This document shows, piece by piece, positions 17,403 through 26,288 of a stretch of 64,000 nucleotides of DNA; positions within the stretch are counted from its first letter, which is position 1, and the number at the start of each line of letters is the position of its first letter. The position numbers and the translations under genes were made by a program. This DNA is from Xylophilus ampelinus. Lineage in GTDB: Bacteria > Pseudomonadota > Gammaproteobacteria > Burkholderiales > Burkholderiaceae_C. Where the stretch lies: NCBI RefSeq assembly GCF_901875635.1, contig NZ_CABFMN010000079.1:1-64000 (forward strand), written 5' to 3'. The notes below the pieces were generated by a model that searched no databases, was not told the DNA's origin, and worked only from the letters and a program-made list of their open reading frames with translations.

Positions 17403-18134
17403 TCAGAAGAACTCGCGCCCCGCTTCCAAGATAACATCAACGTAGGTATTCATGTTTTTTTGCATGCGCTGGGTGGGGCCAACGATTGAAAGCGCTGTGG
17501 CACGACTGTTGACCGCCCCCGCGATGCCCAGCGCCGTCACGCCTTCGGCACCTTCGTCCTGCGCGCAAAACCAGCCGCGCTCTCGGCCGCTCGCTACCTC
17601 TCGCCGCAAGCTCTCCCGGTCCAGCAAGGTTGCATCGGTCACCGCCTCCATGTTGAGCTGCTCGATCAGGGCGTCGCGTTCAGTTGCCGTCATTGCACCA
17701 AGCAGTGCTTTGCCGAGCGCAGTTGCATGCGTCGGCACCGCCGTGCCTGGTGGGAGCACATATCGCAGCGCCCGCGAGCTTTCTTGGCAAGCGAAGATCT
17801 TAACGTCGGTACCGTCCAAGTGTGCGCATAGTGAGCTCTCGCCGGTCCGCTTTGTGAGCACTTCCAGCGCCTCCGCAGCGAAGGCTTGCATCGAGTCGAT
17901 CGCGGCCATACGCCGGGATATGTCGTGCAACCGCATAGTAGGAGAAAAGTAGCGCGACTTCGGCATGCGCATGAGATAGCCCGCCTCGCGCAACGTGAAC
18001 AGCAAGTCGGAGCAGCTGCTGTCGGCGAGCTCAAGGTGGCGAGCGACCTCGGAATTGGTGAGCGGCCGTCCCTCGCGGGCGAAGACCTCAAAAACTTGGA
18101 GGGCGCGTAGTGCGGTCGGGACGACCTGCGGCAT
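17403..18134 (-). CDS. IclR-family transcriptional regulator
   Basis: A 243-residue regulator. The N-terminal winged helix is at residues 5-60 (ALRALQVFEVFAREGRPLTN, SEVARHLELADSSCSDLLFT). The IclR effector domain follows, with YVLPPGTAVPTHATALGKAL and GVTALGIAGAVNS. The chosen start, MPQVVPTALRAL at 18134, lies outside the neighbouring gene; an in-frame start at 18203 would overlap the acyl-CoA dehydrogenase by 38 bases. It lies downstream of and in line with the five-gene operon 23468-18166 and converges with etfA. It probably controls that operon or the divergent racemase gene. Confidence 0.88.
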   Translation of the reverse strand: MPQVVPTALRALQVFEVFAREGRPLTNSEVARHLELADSSCSDLLFTLREAGYLMRMPKSRYFSPTMRLHDISRRMAAIDSMQAFAAEALEVLTKRTGESSLCAHLDGTDVKIFACQESSRALRYVLPPGTAVPTHATALGKALLGAMTATERDALIEQLNMEAVTDATLLDRESLRREVASGRERGWFCAQDEGAEGVTALGIAGAVNSRATALSIVGPTQRMQKNMNTYVDVILEAGREFF

Positions 18135-18165
18135 GCGATGTGCTTGTATGAAACGGACTAATAAT

Positions 18166-19320
18166 CTAGCGAAGCGCCGATAAGCCCAAGGCCGTCTGGG
18201 CAATCAGCATGGATTGAATCTGGTTCGTCCCCTCTGCGATGCTCAAATGGCGAGCATCACGGTAATACCGCTCGACCGGAAAGAGGGAAGTGTACCCTGC
18301 GCCCCCATGCACTTGCAGCGACAGCTCCGCCACCCGCAGCACTGCATCGGTGGCATGACGCTTGGCCATTGAGCAGTATACCGCCGCGTCCGTCGCGCCC
18401 CGGTCCAGTGAGTCCGCCGCCCGATAGCACAGAAGTCGCGACGTCTCGACCAGAGCCATCATGTCCGCTACCATCTGCTGCACCATCTGGAAAGAACCGA
18501 TCGCGCGACCGAACTGCCTGCGGTCCTTGGCGTACTGCACTGCCGCCTCGAGCGCGACTTCGGCGATACCGAGCGCGGAGAAGGCCACCACGCAACGGCC
18601 GATGTTGAGGTACTTTTTGGCCAACGCGAAGGCTTGGCCTGGCTGACCGATCAAGTGGCCGGTCGGCACCACTACACCGTCGAACAACAGCTCGCCCAAG
18701 GGGCAACTGTGCATGCCCATCTTCGATAGAGGCGTAACCGAGAAGCCCTTTGCCTTGGTCTCGAACAACACGCAGGAAACACCTTGCCCCCCGTCGGGCC
18801 GCAAAGTCCGCGCGAAGACCACGCCCACCTCGGCGATCGGCCCGCTGCTGATGTACAGCTTGCGCCCAGTGATACGCCAGCCCTCGGTCACCGCCTCGGC
18901 ACGCGTCTCAACGTTGGCCGCATCGGAGCCGATGTTGGGCTCACTCAGCGCAAAGCATGCGACGGCCTTGCCCTCGAGGATCCGTGGTAAGAATGCCTCC
19001 CGCAACGCAGGACTGGCAGCATCTGCAATCAGTGATGCTGTCAGGTTGCTGGTGCTGGTGATGCTGCGCAGCGACGGCCACACGCGAGCCACCTCCGCGA
19101 TGAGGGTTCCGTAGGTGGTCATCGGAAGGCCGAAACCGCCGACCTCTTCGGGCAGCAGACCACCCAGCAGCCCGTATTCGCGCATGGACGCGATCACATT
19201 AGCCGGGACCGGCTTGTGCTCCGTCTCATACCGGTCCACGAGCGGGGCCACTTCGGACTGCAGGTAGCGCCGCAGCGCATCGCGGGCGGCAACTTGAGTA
19301 ACGTCGAGGTTGAAGTCCAT
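18166..19320 (-). CDS. Acyl-CoA dehydrogenase
   Basis: A 384-residue flavoenzyme. It carries FALSEPNIGSDAANVETRA (FAD loop), ITGRKLYISSGPIAEVGVVF, RRQFGRAIGSFQMVQQMVAD, LQVHGGAGYTSLFPVERYYRDA and HLSIAEGTNQIQSMLIA. The catalytic Glu is in the standard position (AEGTNQIQ), unlike the dehydrogenase of cluster 1. It is the last structural gene of the leftward operon, one base beyond the citryl-CoA-lyase-like gene stop region. It probably introduces the alpha,beta double bond into a branched acyl-CoA, with EtfAB as acceptor. Confidence 0.9.
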   Translation of the reverse strand: MDFNLDVTQVAARDALRRYLQSEVAPLVDRYETEHKPVPANVIASMREYGLLGGLLPEEVGGFGLPMTTYGTLIAEVARVWPSLRSITSTSNLTASLIADAASPALREAFLPRILEGKAVACFALSEPNIGSDAANVETRAEAVTEGWRITGRKLYISSGPIAEVGVVFARTLRPDGGQGVSCVLFETKAKGFSVTPLSKMGMHSCPLGELLFDGVVVPTGHLIGQPGQAFALAKKYLNIGRCVVAFSALGIAEVALEAAVQYAKDRRQFGRAIGSFQMVQQMVADMMALVETSRLLCYRAADSLDRGATDAAVYCSMAKRHATDAVLRVAELSLQVHGGAGYTSLFPVERYYRDARHLSIAEGTNQIQSMLIAQTALGLSALR

Positions 19321-19321
19321 C

Positions 19322-20089
19322 TCAGAGTGCCTTCGCTTCTTCCTTCAGTACCACATCCCAGATCTGGGGGGCACTTGGCTTGGTCGCCTCTTCCATGATG
19401 TGACCCACGAGGCCGGCCGTGCGGCCGACCAGCGCCAATCCGCGGGCGACGCCCGGCTCAAGGCCCAGGTCCGCCGCAATTGCCCCCATCGCACCAGCTC
19501 CGTTGATGGGCAGCTTTCGACCAAATTCCATCGACTGGACGCTCTCGATCGCATCCAGCAACCGCCAACAGGCGCGGTAGTAGTCGTTCTCTTTAGCAAT
19601 CGCGCGAAGCGCCGGCACGCGCGGATCGCCTTCCACGTGAATCGGATGGCCCACGCCGTGGACACGCTTCTTTTCCTTGCGATAGGTATGCAGCAGTTCG
19701 CGTGCGCGCTCGTCAAACTCTGCCTGCACCGCGTCGCTACCAATATCCTTGCTCCAAGTGATAAGCATTTCGGCCACATTCTGGGTGGCACCGAGATAGC
19801 GATCGCCAGCTCCTAGCAGGCCTGCCGCCACGGCCCCCTGCAGAGACTCAGGCGCGCCCAGAAATGTCAGGCGGCTGGAGATCGAACTTGGCGTGAAACC
19901 GTGGTCAGTCGAGGTAACCAGCAGCAGGTTGACCATGCGCTTAAATTTCAGCTCCGGCGTGCGGCCGAGGATGCACAGGCACACCATCTCCACGAAGTCC
20001 GCGTTTGGGATGATGTCGGTGGAAAGGTTGCGCCCGCGTACGAAGATGTCGTGCACGGTCGCGTGGCCGATGTTTGTATGAATGCTCAT
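19322..20089 (-). CDS. Short citrate-synthase-superfamily protein, citryl-CoA lyase-like
   Basis: A 255-residue member of the citrate synthase superfamily, far shorter than citrate synthase (about 430). Active-site segments are present: TSTDHGFTPSSISSRL (first His), KRVHGVGHPIHVEGDPR (second His region) and LPINGAGAMGAIAADLGL with RTAGLVGHIMEE near the end. Proteins of this size are annotated as citryl-CoA lyase, which splits a hydroxy-tricarboxylyl-CoA into acetyl-CoA and a 2-oxo acid. It sits directly downstream of an NDP-forming acyl-CoA synthetase, so the pair is reminiscent of the citryl-CoA synthetase/citryl-CoA lyase system. The real substrate may be a branched analogue. Confidence 0.8.
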   Translation of the reverse strand: MSIHTNIGHATVHDIFVRGRNLSTDIIPNADFVEMVCLCILGRTPELKFKRMVNLLLVTSTDHGFTPSSISSRLTFLGAPESLQGAVAAGLLGAGDRYLGATQNVAEMLITWSKDIGSDAVQAEFDERARELLHTYRKEKKRVHGVGHPIHVEGDPRVPALRAIAKENDYYRACWRLLDAIESVQSMEFGRKLPINGAGAMGAIAADLGLEPGVARGLALVGRTAGLVGHIMEEATKPSAPQIWDVVLKEEAKAL

Positions 20090-20119
20090 TTAAAAAATGT
20101 CCTTCTAAAGATATCTGAT

Positions 20120-22231
20120 CTAGCAGGCAGGATCCAGTACGACGAGCGCGTCGAGCGGCACGGCGCCCTCGCCTTCTCGGCCTACCCAGACCGGATTCAA
20201 ATCCATTTCTTGCATGCGAGGCCCTTGCGCGATGGCGAAGCTCGAAACCCGCAGCAGTAATTCTTCCAACGCCGCCACGTCGGCCGGTGGCTGCCCCCGC
20301 ACGCCTTGCAGAAGCGCGAAGCCCTTCAGCTCACGCAGCATCTCGCGTGCGTCCTTCGGCCGAATTGGCAGTGCGCGATGGGCGACGTCCTTGAGCACCT
20401 CCACAAAGATGCCACCCAGACCGACGGTCAGGATCAGACCGAACGCATCGTCGCGATGTACGCCGATTAGGACCTCGCGGCCACCGGCGGGGAACATCTT
20501 TTCCACCAGCACCCCATCGATCGTGGCGTCCGGCTGCCGCTTGGCCACCGTATCGAGCACATCCTGGTAGGCCCATCGCACGTCGCGTTCGTCGGCCAGA
20601 TTCAGGCGCACGCCGCCGGCCTCGGTCTTGTGCGCGATCTGTGCGCTTACGATCTTCACGGTCACCGGAAAGCCCACCGAGTTCGCCAGTTCTACCGCTT
20701 CGGAGGCGCTTCGAGCTACGCTGCCGGCGGGCACGACGATGCCTGCCCTGCGCAGCAGCGCTTTACCGTCGGCTTCACTTAATGCCGTCGGAGCGGCTAC
20801 TCCGGCCTGGTGGGCCTGCAGGCGGCCCATGTCGAGAGATGGAGGGGCGACTTCGACGGCGCCCGGCCACAAGTGGCGCATCGCGGCGACACAGTCACCG
20901 AGCGTCAGAAACGGTAGCAACCCACCTTCTTCAAGAGTGCGAAAGCCGTCGCCCATGCGCCGGCTCATCCAGACTGGAACGATGGGCTTGGATGAGGTGA
21001 CCGCCACGTCGCAAATGGCACCGGCCATAGCCGCCGTGATGGCGGCATAATCCATGGGAATCGGGAACATCACCGCGCCTACGTTCGGGTCTGCGCAAAC
21101 GATCTGCAGACAGGCACGGACCAAGGCGGGATCTCGAATAATGTCCGCCGTCGTATCGAGCGGATTTCCGATGTTCGCAAAGACTGGCAGCAATTCCCGC
21201 AGGGCAGCCTTGGTGGCCGACGCGAATTGTGCGAGCGGCAGGCCGGCCGCGCCCACCATATCCGCCGCCAAGGCGGCCGTGCCGCCGGAAATGGTGACAA
21301 TAGCCAGACCGGCTTCGGCCGCCGGACGTGGCTGGGTGAGAAGACGTGCTACCGAAGCCAACTCGTCAAGGTCCTGCACTTCGACCGCCCCGTGCTGGCG
21401 GAAAATGGCGCTGTTCACCCGGGCCGACCCTGCAATCGACGCTGTGTGAGACTGCGCAGCTTTCACGCCATGCTCCGAGCGGCCGACCTTCAGGATTACA
21501 ACGGGCTTGCCGTGGTCGCGAGCCAGGGCTAGCGCACTGCGCAGCCGGTCGCCGTTCTTGACGCCTTCCATCAGCACGGCGATCACTCGAATTTCAGGGG
21601 ATACTGCCATGTGGGCGATGAAGTCGGGCAGGCCCAGATCGCACTCGTTGCCGGCGGAACACCAGAGGCCGACGCCGTCGCCGAAGGATAGCGCCTGCAG
21701 CACCGTGCGGCCTAGACCTCCGCCCTGCGTCACGAGCCCGATGGAGCCCGGGTTCAGATCATCCTTGAAAGCGGGGGAGAACGTCATGCCCAAGCGCAAG
21801 CGCAGGTTGACAAGTCCCGGGCAGTTGGGGCCGTACACACGCAGTCCGGTGCGATCGCTGAGGGCGGCGATGGCCTGCTCCAACCGGCGCCCCTCGTCAC
21901 CGGTTTCAGCAAAACCCGAACTCATGACTACCGCAAATGCGACGGCCTTGGCGGCGCATTGCTCCAACGCCGGAAGCACCTGCGCGGCGTTGACCATGAC
22001 CAGCGCTACGTCGATATCCGAAGCGGGCACTTCAGCTACTGTGGGGTAGCACGTTCGGCCCAGTATCTCCTTGCTGCTCGGATTCACGAGGTACACGTCG
22101 CCCGCGAAACGGGAGTGCACCAAAACGTTGTCCACGAGCCTTCTCCCCTGACTACCGTCCCGTGCGGAGGCGCCCACAATCACAATGCTTCGCGGCGCGA
22201 CTAGGCGTGTAAGATCGCTGAATGCCTTCAT
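20120..22231 (-). CDS. NDP-forming acyl-CoA synthetase (acetate-CoA ligase family, fused alpha-beta)
   Basis: A 703-residue fused enzyme that makes acyl-CoA from an acid, CoA and ATP, with ADP as product. The N-terminal CoA-binding Rossmann domain starts APRSIVIVGASARDGSQGRR, followed by the ligase domain (LVTQGGGLGRTVLQALSFGDG, GNECDLGLPDFI) and the phosphohistidine segment KAAQSHTASIAGSARV. The C-terminal ATP-grasp half includes GFPVTVKIVSAQIAHKTEAGG and DDAFGLILTVGLGGIFVEVL. Its stop is followed by 30 bases to the lyase gene. It shares a four-base ATGA overlap with the MaoC gene upstream, so the genes form one operon. The substrate cannot be read from the sequence. Confidence 0.88.
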   Translation of the reverse strand: MKAFSDLTRLVAPRSIVIVGASARDGSQGRRLVDNVLVHSRFAGDVYLVNPSSKEILGRTCYPTVAEVPASDIDVALVMVNAAQVLPALEQCAAKAVAFAVVMSSGFAETGDEGRRLEQAIAALSDRTGLRVYGPNCPGLVNLRLRLGMTFSPAFKDDLNPGSIGLVTQGGGLGRTVLQALSFGDGVGLWCSAGNECDLGLPDFIAHMAVSPEIRVIAVLMEGVKNGDRLRSALALARDHGKPVVILKVGRSEHGVKAAQSHTASIAGSARVNSAIFRQHGAVEVQDLDELASVARLLTQPRPAAEAGLAIVTISGGTAALAADMVGAAGLPLAQFASATKAALRELLPVFANIGNPLDTTADIIRDPALVRACLQIVCADPNVGAVMFPIPMDYAAITAAMAGAICDVAVTSSKPIVPVWMSRRMGDGFRTLEEGGLLPFLTLGDCVAAMRHLWPGAVEVAPPSLDMGRLQAHQAGVAAPTALSEADGKALLRRAGIVVPAGSVARSASEAVELANSVGFPVTVKIVSAQIAHKTEAGGVRLNLADERDVRWAYQDVLDTVAKRQPDATIDGVLVEKMFPAGGREVLIGVHRDDAFGLILTVGLGGIFVEVLKDVAHRALPIRPKDAREMLRELKGFALLQGVRGQPPADVAALEELLLRVSSFAIAQGPRMQEMDLNPVWVGREGEGAVPLDALVVLDPAC

Positions 22232-22704
22232 GCTGCCACCTCTGCACGGATCAGCATCTTGAAGTCGGCCTGCACGACGATTTCACCCCTCTGATTCACG
22301 GCCTCGCGGCGGAAGACGACAACACATCGGCCCGGCTTGCTGGTGGGAGTACGCTCGACCACGGTGACCTGCACGTGAATGGTGTCGCCGATGAACGTCG
22401 GTTTAGGAAAGCGGCAGCTCACATCCAACAGCCCCAGAATCCAGGGTTCGAGCGCGCGATAATCGGCAGACTGTGTTGTCAGACCTGACAATACAGACAG
22501 CACGAGCAGCCCGTGGGCGATACGCTGGTGAAACGACGTGGAGCTCGCGTACTCAGCATCCACGTGAAGCCGGTTGAAGTCGCCCGAGAGGCCGGCGAAG
22601 TTAACCACGTCAGTTTCCGTGATGGTGCGCCCGGGTGTGCGAAAGTTATCGCCAAGGCCTAGCGCCGGCCGCGGCAGTTCGTCAGAGCGCGTGGATTGGT
22701 ACAT
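22228..22704 (-). CDS. MaoC-family enoyl-CoA hydratase
   Basis: A 158-residue single hot-dog hydratase. The MaoC signature is complete: RTITETDVVNFAGLSGDFNRLHVD (shown in part: FAGLSGDFNRLHVDAEYA) holds the catalytic Asp/His, followed by RIAHGLLVLSVLSGL. The start at 22704 gives a normal family length; a longer frame reaching into the SDR gene is rejected. It lies between the SDR gene (11 bases away) and the synthetase gene (ATGA overlap). It probably hydrates the enoyl-CoA formed by the dehydrogenase at 18166. Confidence 0.9.
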   Translation of the reverse strand: MYQSTRSDELPRPALGLGDNFRTPGRTITETDVVNFAGLSGDFNRLHVDAEYASSTSFHQRIAHGLLVLSVLSGLTTQSADYRALEPWILGLLDVSCRFPKPTFIGDTIHVQVTVVERTPTSKPGRCVVVFRREAVNQRGEIVVQADFKMLIRAEVAA

Positions 22705-22715
22705 GTGGTCGACCT

Positions 22716-23468
22716 TCAGGATGAGTAGCGGCCGCCGGTCACGTGCAGCGTGTCGCCGCTTATGTAGCCCGCACGGTCGGATGCCAAGAACAAGATCGCG
22801 TCTGCTATGTCCTCCGGACGACCTAGCCGGGGTACCGGGTTCTTCGCCAGCGCGATCTCGCGCAGCTTTTCGTAGGTGGGATGTGCCTTTATCAGCTCCG
22901 TCTCGATAAAGCCAGGAGCGATCGCGTTGGCCGTGATGTTGAATTTGCCCTGCTCCATTGCTAACGCTCGGGTGAACCCAATCAGCCCGGCTTTGGCCGC
23001 GGAGTAGTTCGTTTGACCCGGGTTCCCCAAATGCGCCCGAGAAGAAATATTGATAATTCGGCCCCACTTCTGCTCGATCATGGACGGCAGCACTGCCTTC
23101 GTGCAGAAAAAGGCACCCTTCAAGATGGTATCGACCACCGCATCCCAGTCCTCGGTAGGCATCTTGGTCAGGTACTTGTCACGGGTGAAGCCTGCGTTAT
23201 TAACCAGAACATCAACCTTGCCGAACGCTTCGAGGGCTCGACCGGCTAAGGCGGCCACCTGCCTCTCGTCACAGACATCGGCAACCACACCCAGTGCTTC
23301 CGCGCCTGTCGCAATCAGCTCGCCGGCGACCTCGTCCACTGCCGCGGCATTGATGTCGGTAACTACGATCCGCGCGCCCTCGCGTCCCAACGCCAGGGCG
23401 GCTGCCTTGCCGATGCCTCGGCCGGAGCCCGTTATGAGGGCAACACGGCCCTTAAGATTCAGTTCCAT
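22716..23468 (-). CDS. Short-chain dehydrogenase/reductase (FabG-like)
   Basis: A 250-residue NAD(P)H-dependent oxidoreductase. The nucleotide motif TGSGRGIGKAAALAL (residues 13-27), the NNAG motif (VLVNNAGFTRDKYL) and the catalytic set Ser142, Tyr155 and Lys159 (ISSRAHLGNPGQTNYSAAKA) are all present, with the same Ser-Tyr spacing as E. coli FabG. The end GYISGDTLHVTGGRYSS is typical. As first gene of the leftward operon it probably oxidises the 3-hydroxyacyl-CoA made by the MaoC hydratase. The start at 23468 is preferred over 23585 because homology begins at MELNLKGRVALIT. Confidence 0.9.
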   Translation of the reverse strand: MELNLKGRVALITGSGRGIGKAAALALGREGARIVVTDINAAAVDEVAGELIATGAEALGVVADVCDERQVAALAGRALEAFGKVDVLVNNAGFTRDKYLTKMPTEDWDAVVDTILKGAFFCTKAVLPSMIEQKWGRIINISSRAHLGNPGQTNYSAAKAGLIGFTRALAMEQGKFNITANAIAPGFIETELIKAHPTYEKLREIALAKNPVPRLGRPEDIADAILFLASDRAGYISGDTLHVTGGRYSS

Positions 23469-23750
23469 TTGAAAGTTTCCGATAGACCGGATAAGATTCC
23501 GTGGTGCCGGATTATCCGCCACTTTCCTCGACCTGTCTACAAAGTTTCCACAACATGCGATCTCACGAAGAGCGACATCGATCACGCCTGCCTAGCTTCG
23601 AGTGCAAGGAGAAGCCACCTACCCTCTTGGGGTCAGCGCCCTCAAGTGATGGAAACCTGAGCCACGTCACAGAGCTCCGTTCCAAACTAGGGGATCGGCT
23701 TCGCTTGGGATGCAAGTCGGCCTGCCCCTTCGATTCCAAGTGAGGCATGT
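23469..23750. promoter_or_regulatory. Divergent control region between the SDR operon and the racemase gene
   Basis: This 282-base stretch separates divergent genes and encodes nothing convincing. A 7-bp inverted repeat, CGGATAA (23488-23494) and TTATCCG (23512-23518), lies 20 bases upstream of the SDR start. It is a candidate site for the IclR regulator encoded at 17403-18134. An AAAGTTTCC direct repeat flanks it. The promoters are not obvious by eye. Confidence 0.5.
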
Positions 23751-24875
23751 ATGGGACCTTTAGACGGCATTAGGGTCATCGAACTTGCAGGCATCGGCCC
23801 CGGGCCTATGGCCTGTATGCTTCTCGCCGACCTTGGCGCAACCGTATTACGCATAGAACGTCCTGAGCCCGCCGACCTAGGCATAAAGCGCCCCCCGCGG
23901 TTCGATCCGATGCTGCGCAACCGTTCGCTGGCCTATGCGGATTTGAAGGACCCTGCCTCGGTGAACCAGGTGCTCGATCTCGTAGAGCATGCGGACGTTC
24001 TGGTCGAAGGTTACCGCCCGGGTGTTGCGGAGCGGCTCGGCCTTGGCCCCAAGTCATGCCACGGGCGCAATCAAGGGCTCGTTTACGGTCGCATCACCGG
24101 ATGGGGCCAGGACGGGCCCCTTGCGCACGCTGCCGGGCACGACTTAAATTACATCGCATTGACCGGCGTTCTTCACGCCATCGGCCGGAGTGGCCAGCCA
24201 CCGGCCGTCCCGCTTGCATCCGCAGGTGACATGGGCGGCGGCGCCTTATATCTTGTCGTGGGCATTCTGGCGGGATTGCTGGAACGTGTCCGATCCGGGA
24301 AAGGGCAAGTCATTGATGCAGCCATTGTCGATGGCGCAGCGTCGCTTGCTACACTCTTCTATGGTCTTCACGGCGCGGGTATGTGGAAGAATGTCCGCGG
24401 CAGTAACGCCCTGGATTCCGGCGCACCGTTCTATGATGTATACGAGTGCCAGGACGGAGAATGGATATCCATCGGTCCGATTGAAGCTCGGTTTTACGCG
24501 CTGTTGCTGACAAAACTCGACCTCGACCCGAACTCGGTGGGCGCGCAGAATGACCGCGCGACCTGGCCGGCCGCCAAGGCCCGCATCGCGGAACGGTTCC
24601 GAACGCGCCCGCGGCACGAATGGTGCGATATGCTGGAAGGCACGGATGTCTGCTTCGCACCGGTCCTCTCTTTCGCTGAGGCGCCGAACCACCCGCACAT
24701 TCGGGCGCGCGGCACGCTGATCGAGGTCGATGGAGTGGTGCAGCCGGCGCCAGCGCCGCGCTTCAGCCGGAGCGTGCCCGAAAAGCCACGTGCTCCTCTG
24801 GCGCAGGCGAACACGAACTTGGCCAGCATGCTGAAAGCGTGGAGTTCGAAAAGTGAAGAATCAAGCGCGCCGTAG
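23751..24875 (+). CDS. Alpha-methylacyl-CoA racemase (AMACR-like, family III CoA-transferase fold)
   Basis: A 374-residue protein whose match to AMACR is better than to ordinary CaiB transferases. AGHDLNYIALTGVLHAIGRS supplies His130 and ASAGDMGGGALYLV supplies Asp160, equivalent to the catalytic His126/Asp156 of Mycobacterium MCR. Other shared segments are GKGQVIDAAIVDGAASL, LDSGAPFYDVYECQDGEW, IGPIEARFYALLL and EGTDVCFAPVLSF. The enzyme inverts the 2-methyl centre of branched acyl-CoAs so that dehydrogenases can act. It is divergent from the operon holding a dehydrogenase, a hydratase and an SDR, which supports breakdown of a 2-methyl-branched acid. Confidence 0.88.
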   Translation: MGPLDGIRVIELAGIGPGPMACMLLADLGATVLRIERPEPADLGIKRPPRFDPMLRNRSLAYADLKDPASVNQVLDLVEHADVLVEGYRPGVAERLGLGPKSCHGRNQGLVYGRITGWGQDGPLAHAAGHDLNYIALTGVLHAIGRSGQPPAVPLASAGDMGGGALYLVVGILAGLLERVRSGKGQVIDAAIVDGAASLATLFYGLHGAGMWKNVRGSNALDSGAPFYDVYECQDGEWISIGPIEARFYALLLTKLDLDPNSVGAQNDRATWPAAKARIAERFRTRPRHEWCDMLEGTDVCFAPVLSFAEAPNHPHIRARGTLIEVDGVVQPAPAPRFSRSVPEKPRAPLAQANTNLASMLKAWSSKSEESSAP

Positions 24876-25041
24876 ATGCCGCCGAGCGTTCAAAATATCG
24901 GCAACGCCGGCCGAAGTGCAGTGCAGGGGCCGACGCACCAACAGGGGTGCCGGGAGCTAAGATCAGGCGGCAAGATGACCCCTCGCCTCGCCTCGCTGGT
25001 GCCGATGACTGAGATAGCAGCACCCTGCGATGCGAGGTCCG
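24876..25041. other. Junction between chromosomal genes and prophage
   Basis: These 166 bases separate the racemase stop from the last phage gene (lysozyme). No gene, tRNA end or obvious direct repeat matching the right-hand junction near 63.6-63.8 kb was seen, so the left attachment site is not defined. Confidence 0.45.
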
Positions 25042-25500
25042 TCACGCCACCAGCAGATGCGCCTCAGCATCCCTTCGTGCCACGAGCCCCGGCAGCACCT
25101 TCCCTCCGCCGTAGATCCAGCGGCGCAGTTCAGTAGCGCTACCGATCCAATCCCGCTGATTCACGCGTCGCCGCAGCGTTGACGTCTGCAGCCGCCCCGC
25201 GCCGAGATTGAACGCGAAATCCACGATTGCCGCGAGACGACCCTGTGGCTCCGTGGCCAGCACCGGGCAGCAACGCAGCGTCGCGGCCAGCGCCGTCCGC
25301 AGGTCGCGCGCAAGGTACGTCTCGGCCTCAGCCCGGGTGATGGGCGGATGCTTTGGGTCGCAGAGACGGCCATACCCGATAGTCCAGAATCCCGCCGGGC
25401 AGAGGTAGGGATGCGCTCGCCCCGGATCGTGCTTCGGCACGCGGTGGAATCCCTCGAAGCGCTTGGCCAGGTCCACGGCCGCCTGCGGCACAGCGATCAC
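25042..25500 (-). CDS. Phage lysozyme (glycoside hydrolase family 24 endolysin)
   Basis: A 152-residue T4-lysozyme-type muramidase. AKRFEGFHRV holds the catalytic Glu, FWTIGYGRLCDP the following GYG segment, and AAIVDFAFNLGAGRLQTSTL the conserved FN-G core helix. The start is GTG at 25500, which overlaps the holin TGA (GTGA), so translation is coupled. There is no cleavable signal peptide, so export depends on the holin. It is the last gene of the prophage. Confidence 0.9.
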   Translation of the reverse strand: MIAVPQAAVDLAKRFEGFHRVPKHDPGRAHPYLCPAGFWTIGYGRLCDPKHPPITRAEAETYLARDLRTALAATLRCCPVLATEPQGRLAAIVDFAFNLGAGRLQTSTLRRRVNQRDWIGSATELRRWIYGGGKVLPGLVARRDAEAHLLVA

Positions 25501-25973
25501 GGCCGCACCCGTTCGAACACCCGCCCCAGGAACCAGAAGTTCAGCACCCCGGCCCACAGCGCTTGATCGGCATCGGTCCAGGCGTGCAGGATCGCGGCAC
25601 CCCAACCGGCTCCGCCCGCCATGGCACCAACGAACACTACCGTCTTCGCCGTGCAGAACAACGCCATGAACCAGTACGTGATCACCGGGCGGACGCTGAT
25701 GGACAGCGTATCGGCCCAACGCACTCGGGACGGCTGGCCCTGAGCCGCGACCGCCGCCCGCAGCGTTTCGATGGCACCTACGTTCCACGCCGCATCCGCC
25801 CCGGCGCCGATCTCCGACATGCGCTGGGCGCCGCGCAGCTTCTCGAACTCCAGCGCCTTGTCCTGCATGGCGAGCTCGTGCCCGCGTTCGCCCTTGCGGT
25901 CTAGCCACTTGAGGATTTCGGGCGCCAGGCGGAAGGCACCGCCAAGAAGACCTCCCAGGAGGGTTTCGATCAT
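25497..25973 (-). CDS. Holin of the three-helix GTA type
   Basis: A 158-residue membrane protein. An amphipathic N-terminus (MIETLLGGLLGGAFRLAPEI) and a charged central region precede hydrophobic helices at about residues 94-115, 117-130 and 138-150. This is the layout of the 3TM holins known from gene transfer agents. The start at 25973 overlaps the stop of the upstream gene. Position directly before the lysozyme gene supports a role in releasing the endolysin through the inner membrane. Confidence 0.82.
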   Translation of the reverse strand: MIETLLGGLLGGAFRLAPEILKWLDRKGERGHELAMQDKALEFEKLRGAQRMSEIGAGADAAWNVGAIETLRAAVAAQGQPSRVRWADTLSISVRPVITYWFMALFCTAKTVVFVGAMAGGAGWGAAILHAWTDADQALWAGVLNFWFLGRVFERVRP

Positions 25974-26278
25974 TGCCCACCTCCCAGCAGCTTGAGCTTG
26001 ATGGCGGCGCCGACCAGGAGCGCTGCGAGGACTCCGGTGGTGATGACCTTCACGGTCGTTTGCCATGCGGTCCGGCGCGCATCGCGCCAGGCGTCGAGCA
26101 GATCGCGCAGTTCGCGGATGTCCTTCGCTGCGTGGCCGTTTTCGAGGCCGAGATGGGCGAGCGCGCGCTCGGCTCCACGCTCTGCGGCTCGGTCGAGCAG
26201 TTCGTCGAAGTCCTCGCGGCGCAGCAGGAGCATGTTTTCCACGAGGGCGGCGGGCGTTTGTTGTTCGGGTTCAGTCAT
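25970..26278 (-). CDS. DUF6127-like phage protein in the lysis module
   Basis: A 102-residue protein with an acidic/basic helical N-terminal half (LRREDFDELLDRAAERGAER, DIRELRDLLDAWRDARRTAW) and one C-terminal transmembrane helix (VITTGVLAALLVGAAIKLKL). It resembles the DUF6127 family often found beside 3TM holins. The start at 26278 is preferred to the upstream 26299. Its role is unknown; an accessory membrane or holin-regulating part is likely. It overlaps the holin start by four bases. Confidence 0.7.
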   Translation of the reverse strand: MTEPEQQTPAALVENMLLLRREDFDELLDRAAERGAERALAHLGLENGHAAKDIRELRDLLDAWRDARRTAWQTTVKVITTGVLAALLVGAAIKLKLLGGGQ

Positions 26279-26288
26279 TGCAGGTCTC

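Noticed and set aside
24876..25041. tRNA-based attachment site
   Set aside because: No tRNA or tRNA 3' end was seen at either junction.
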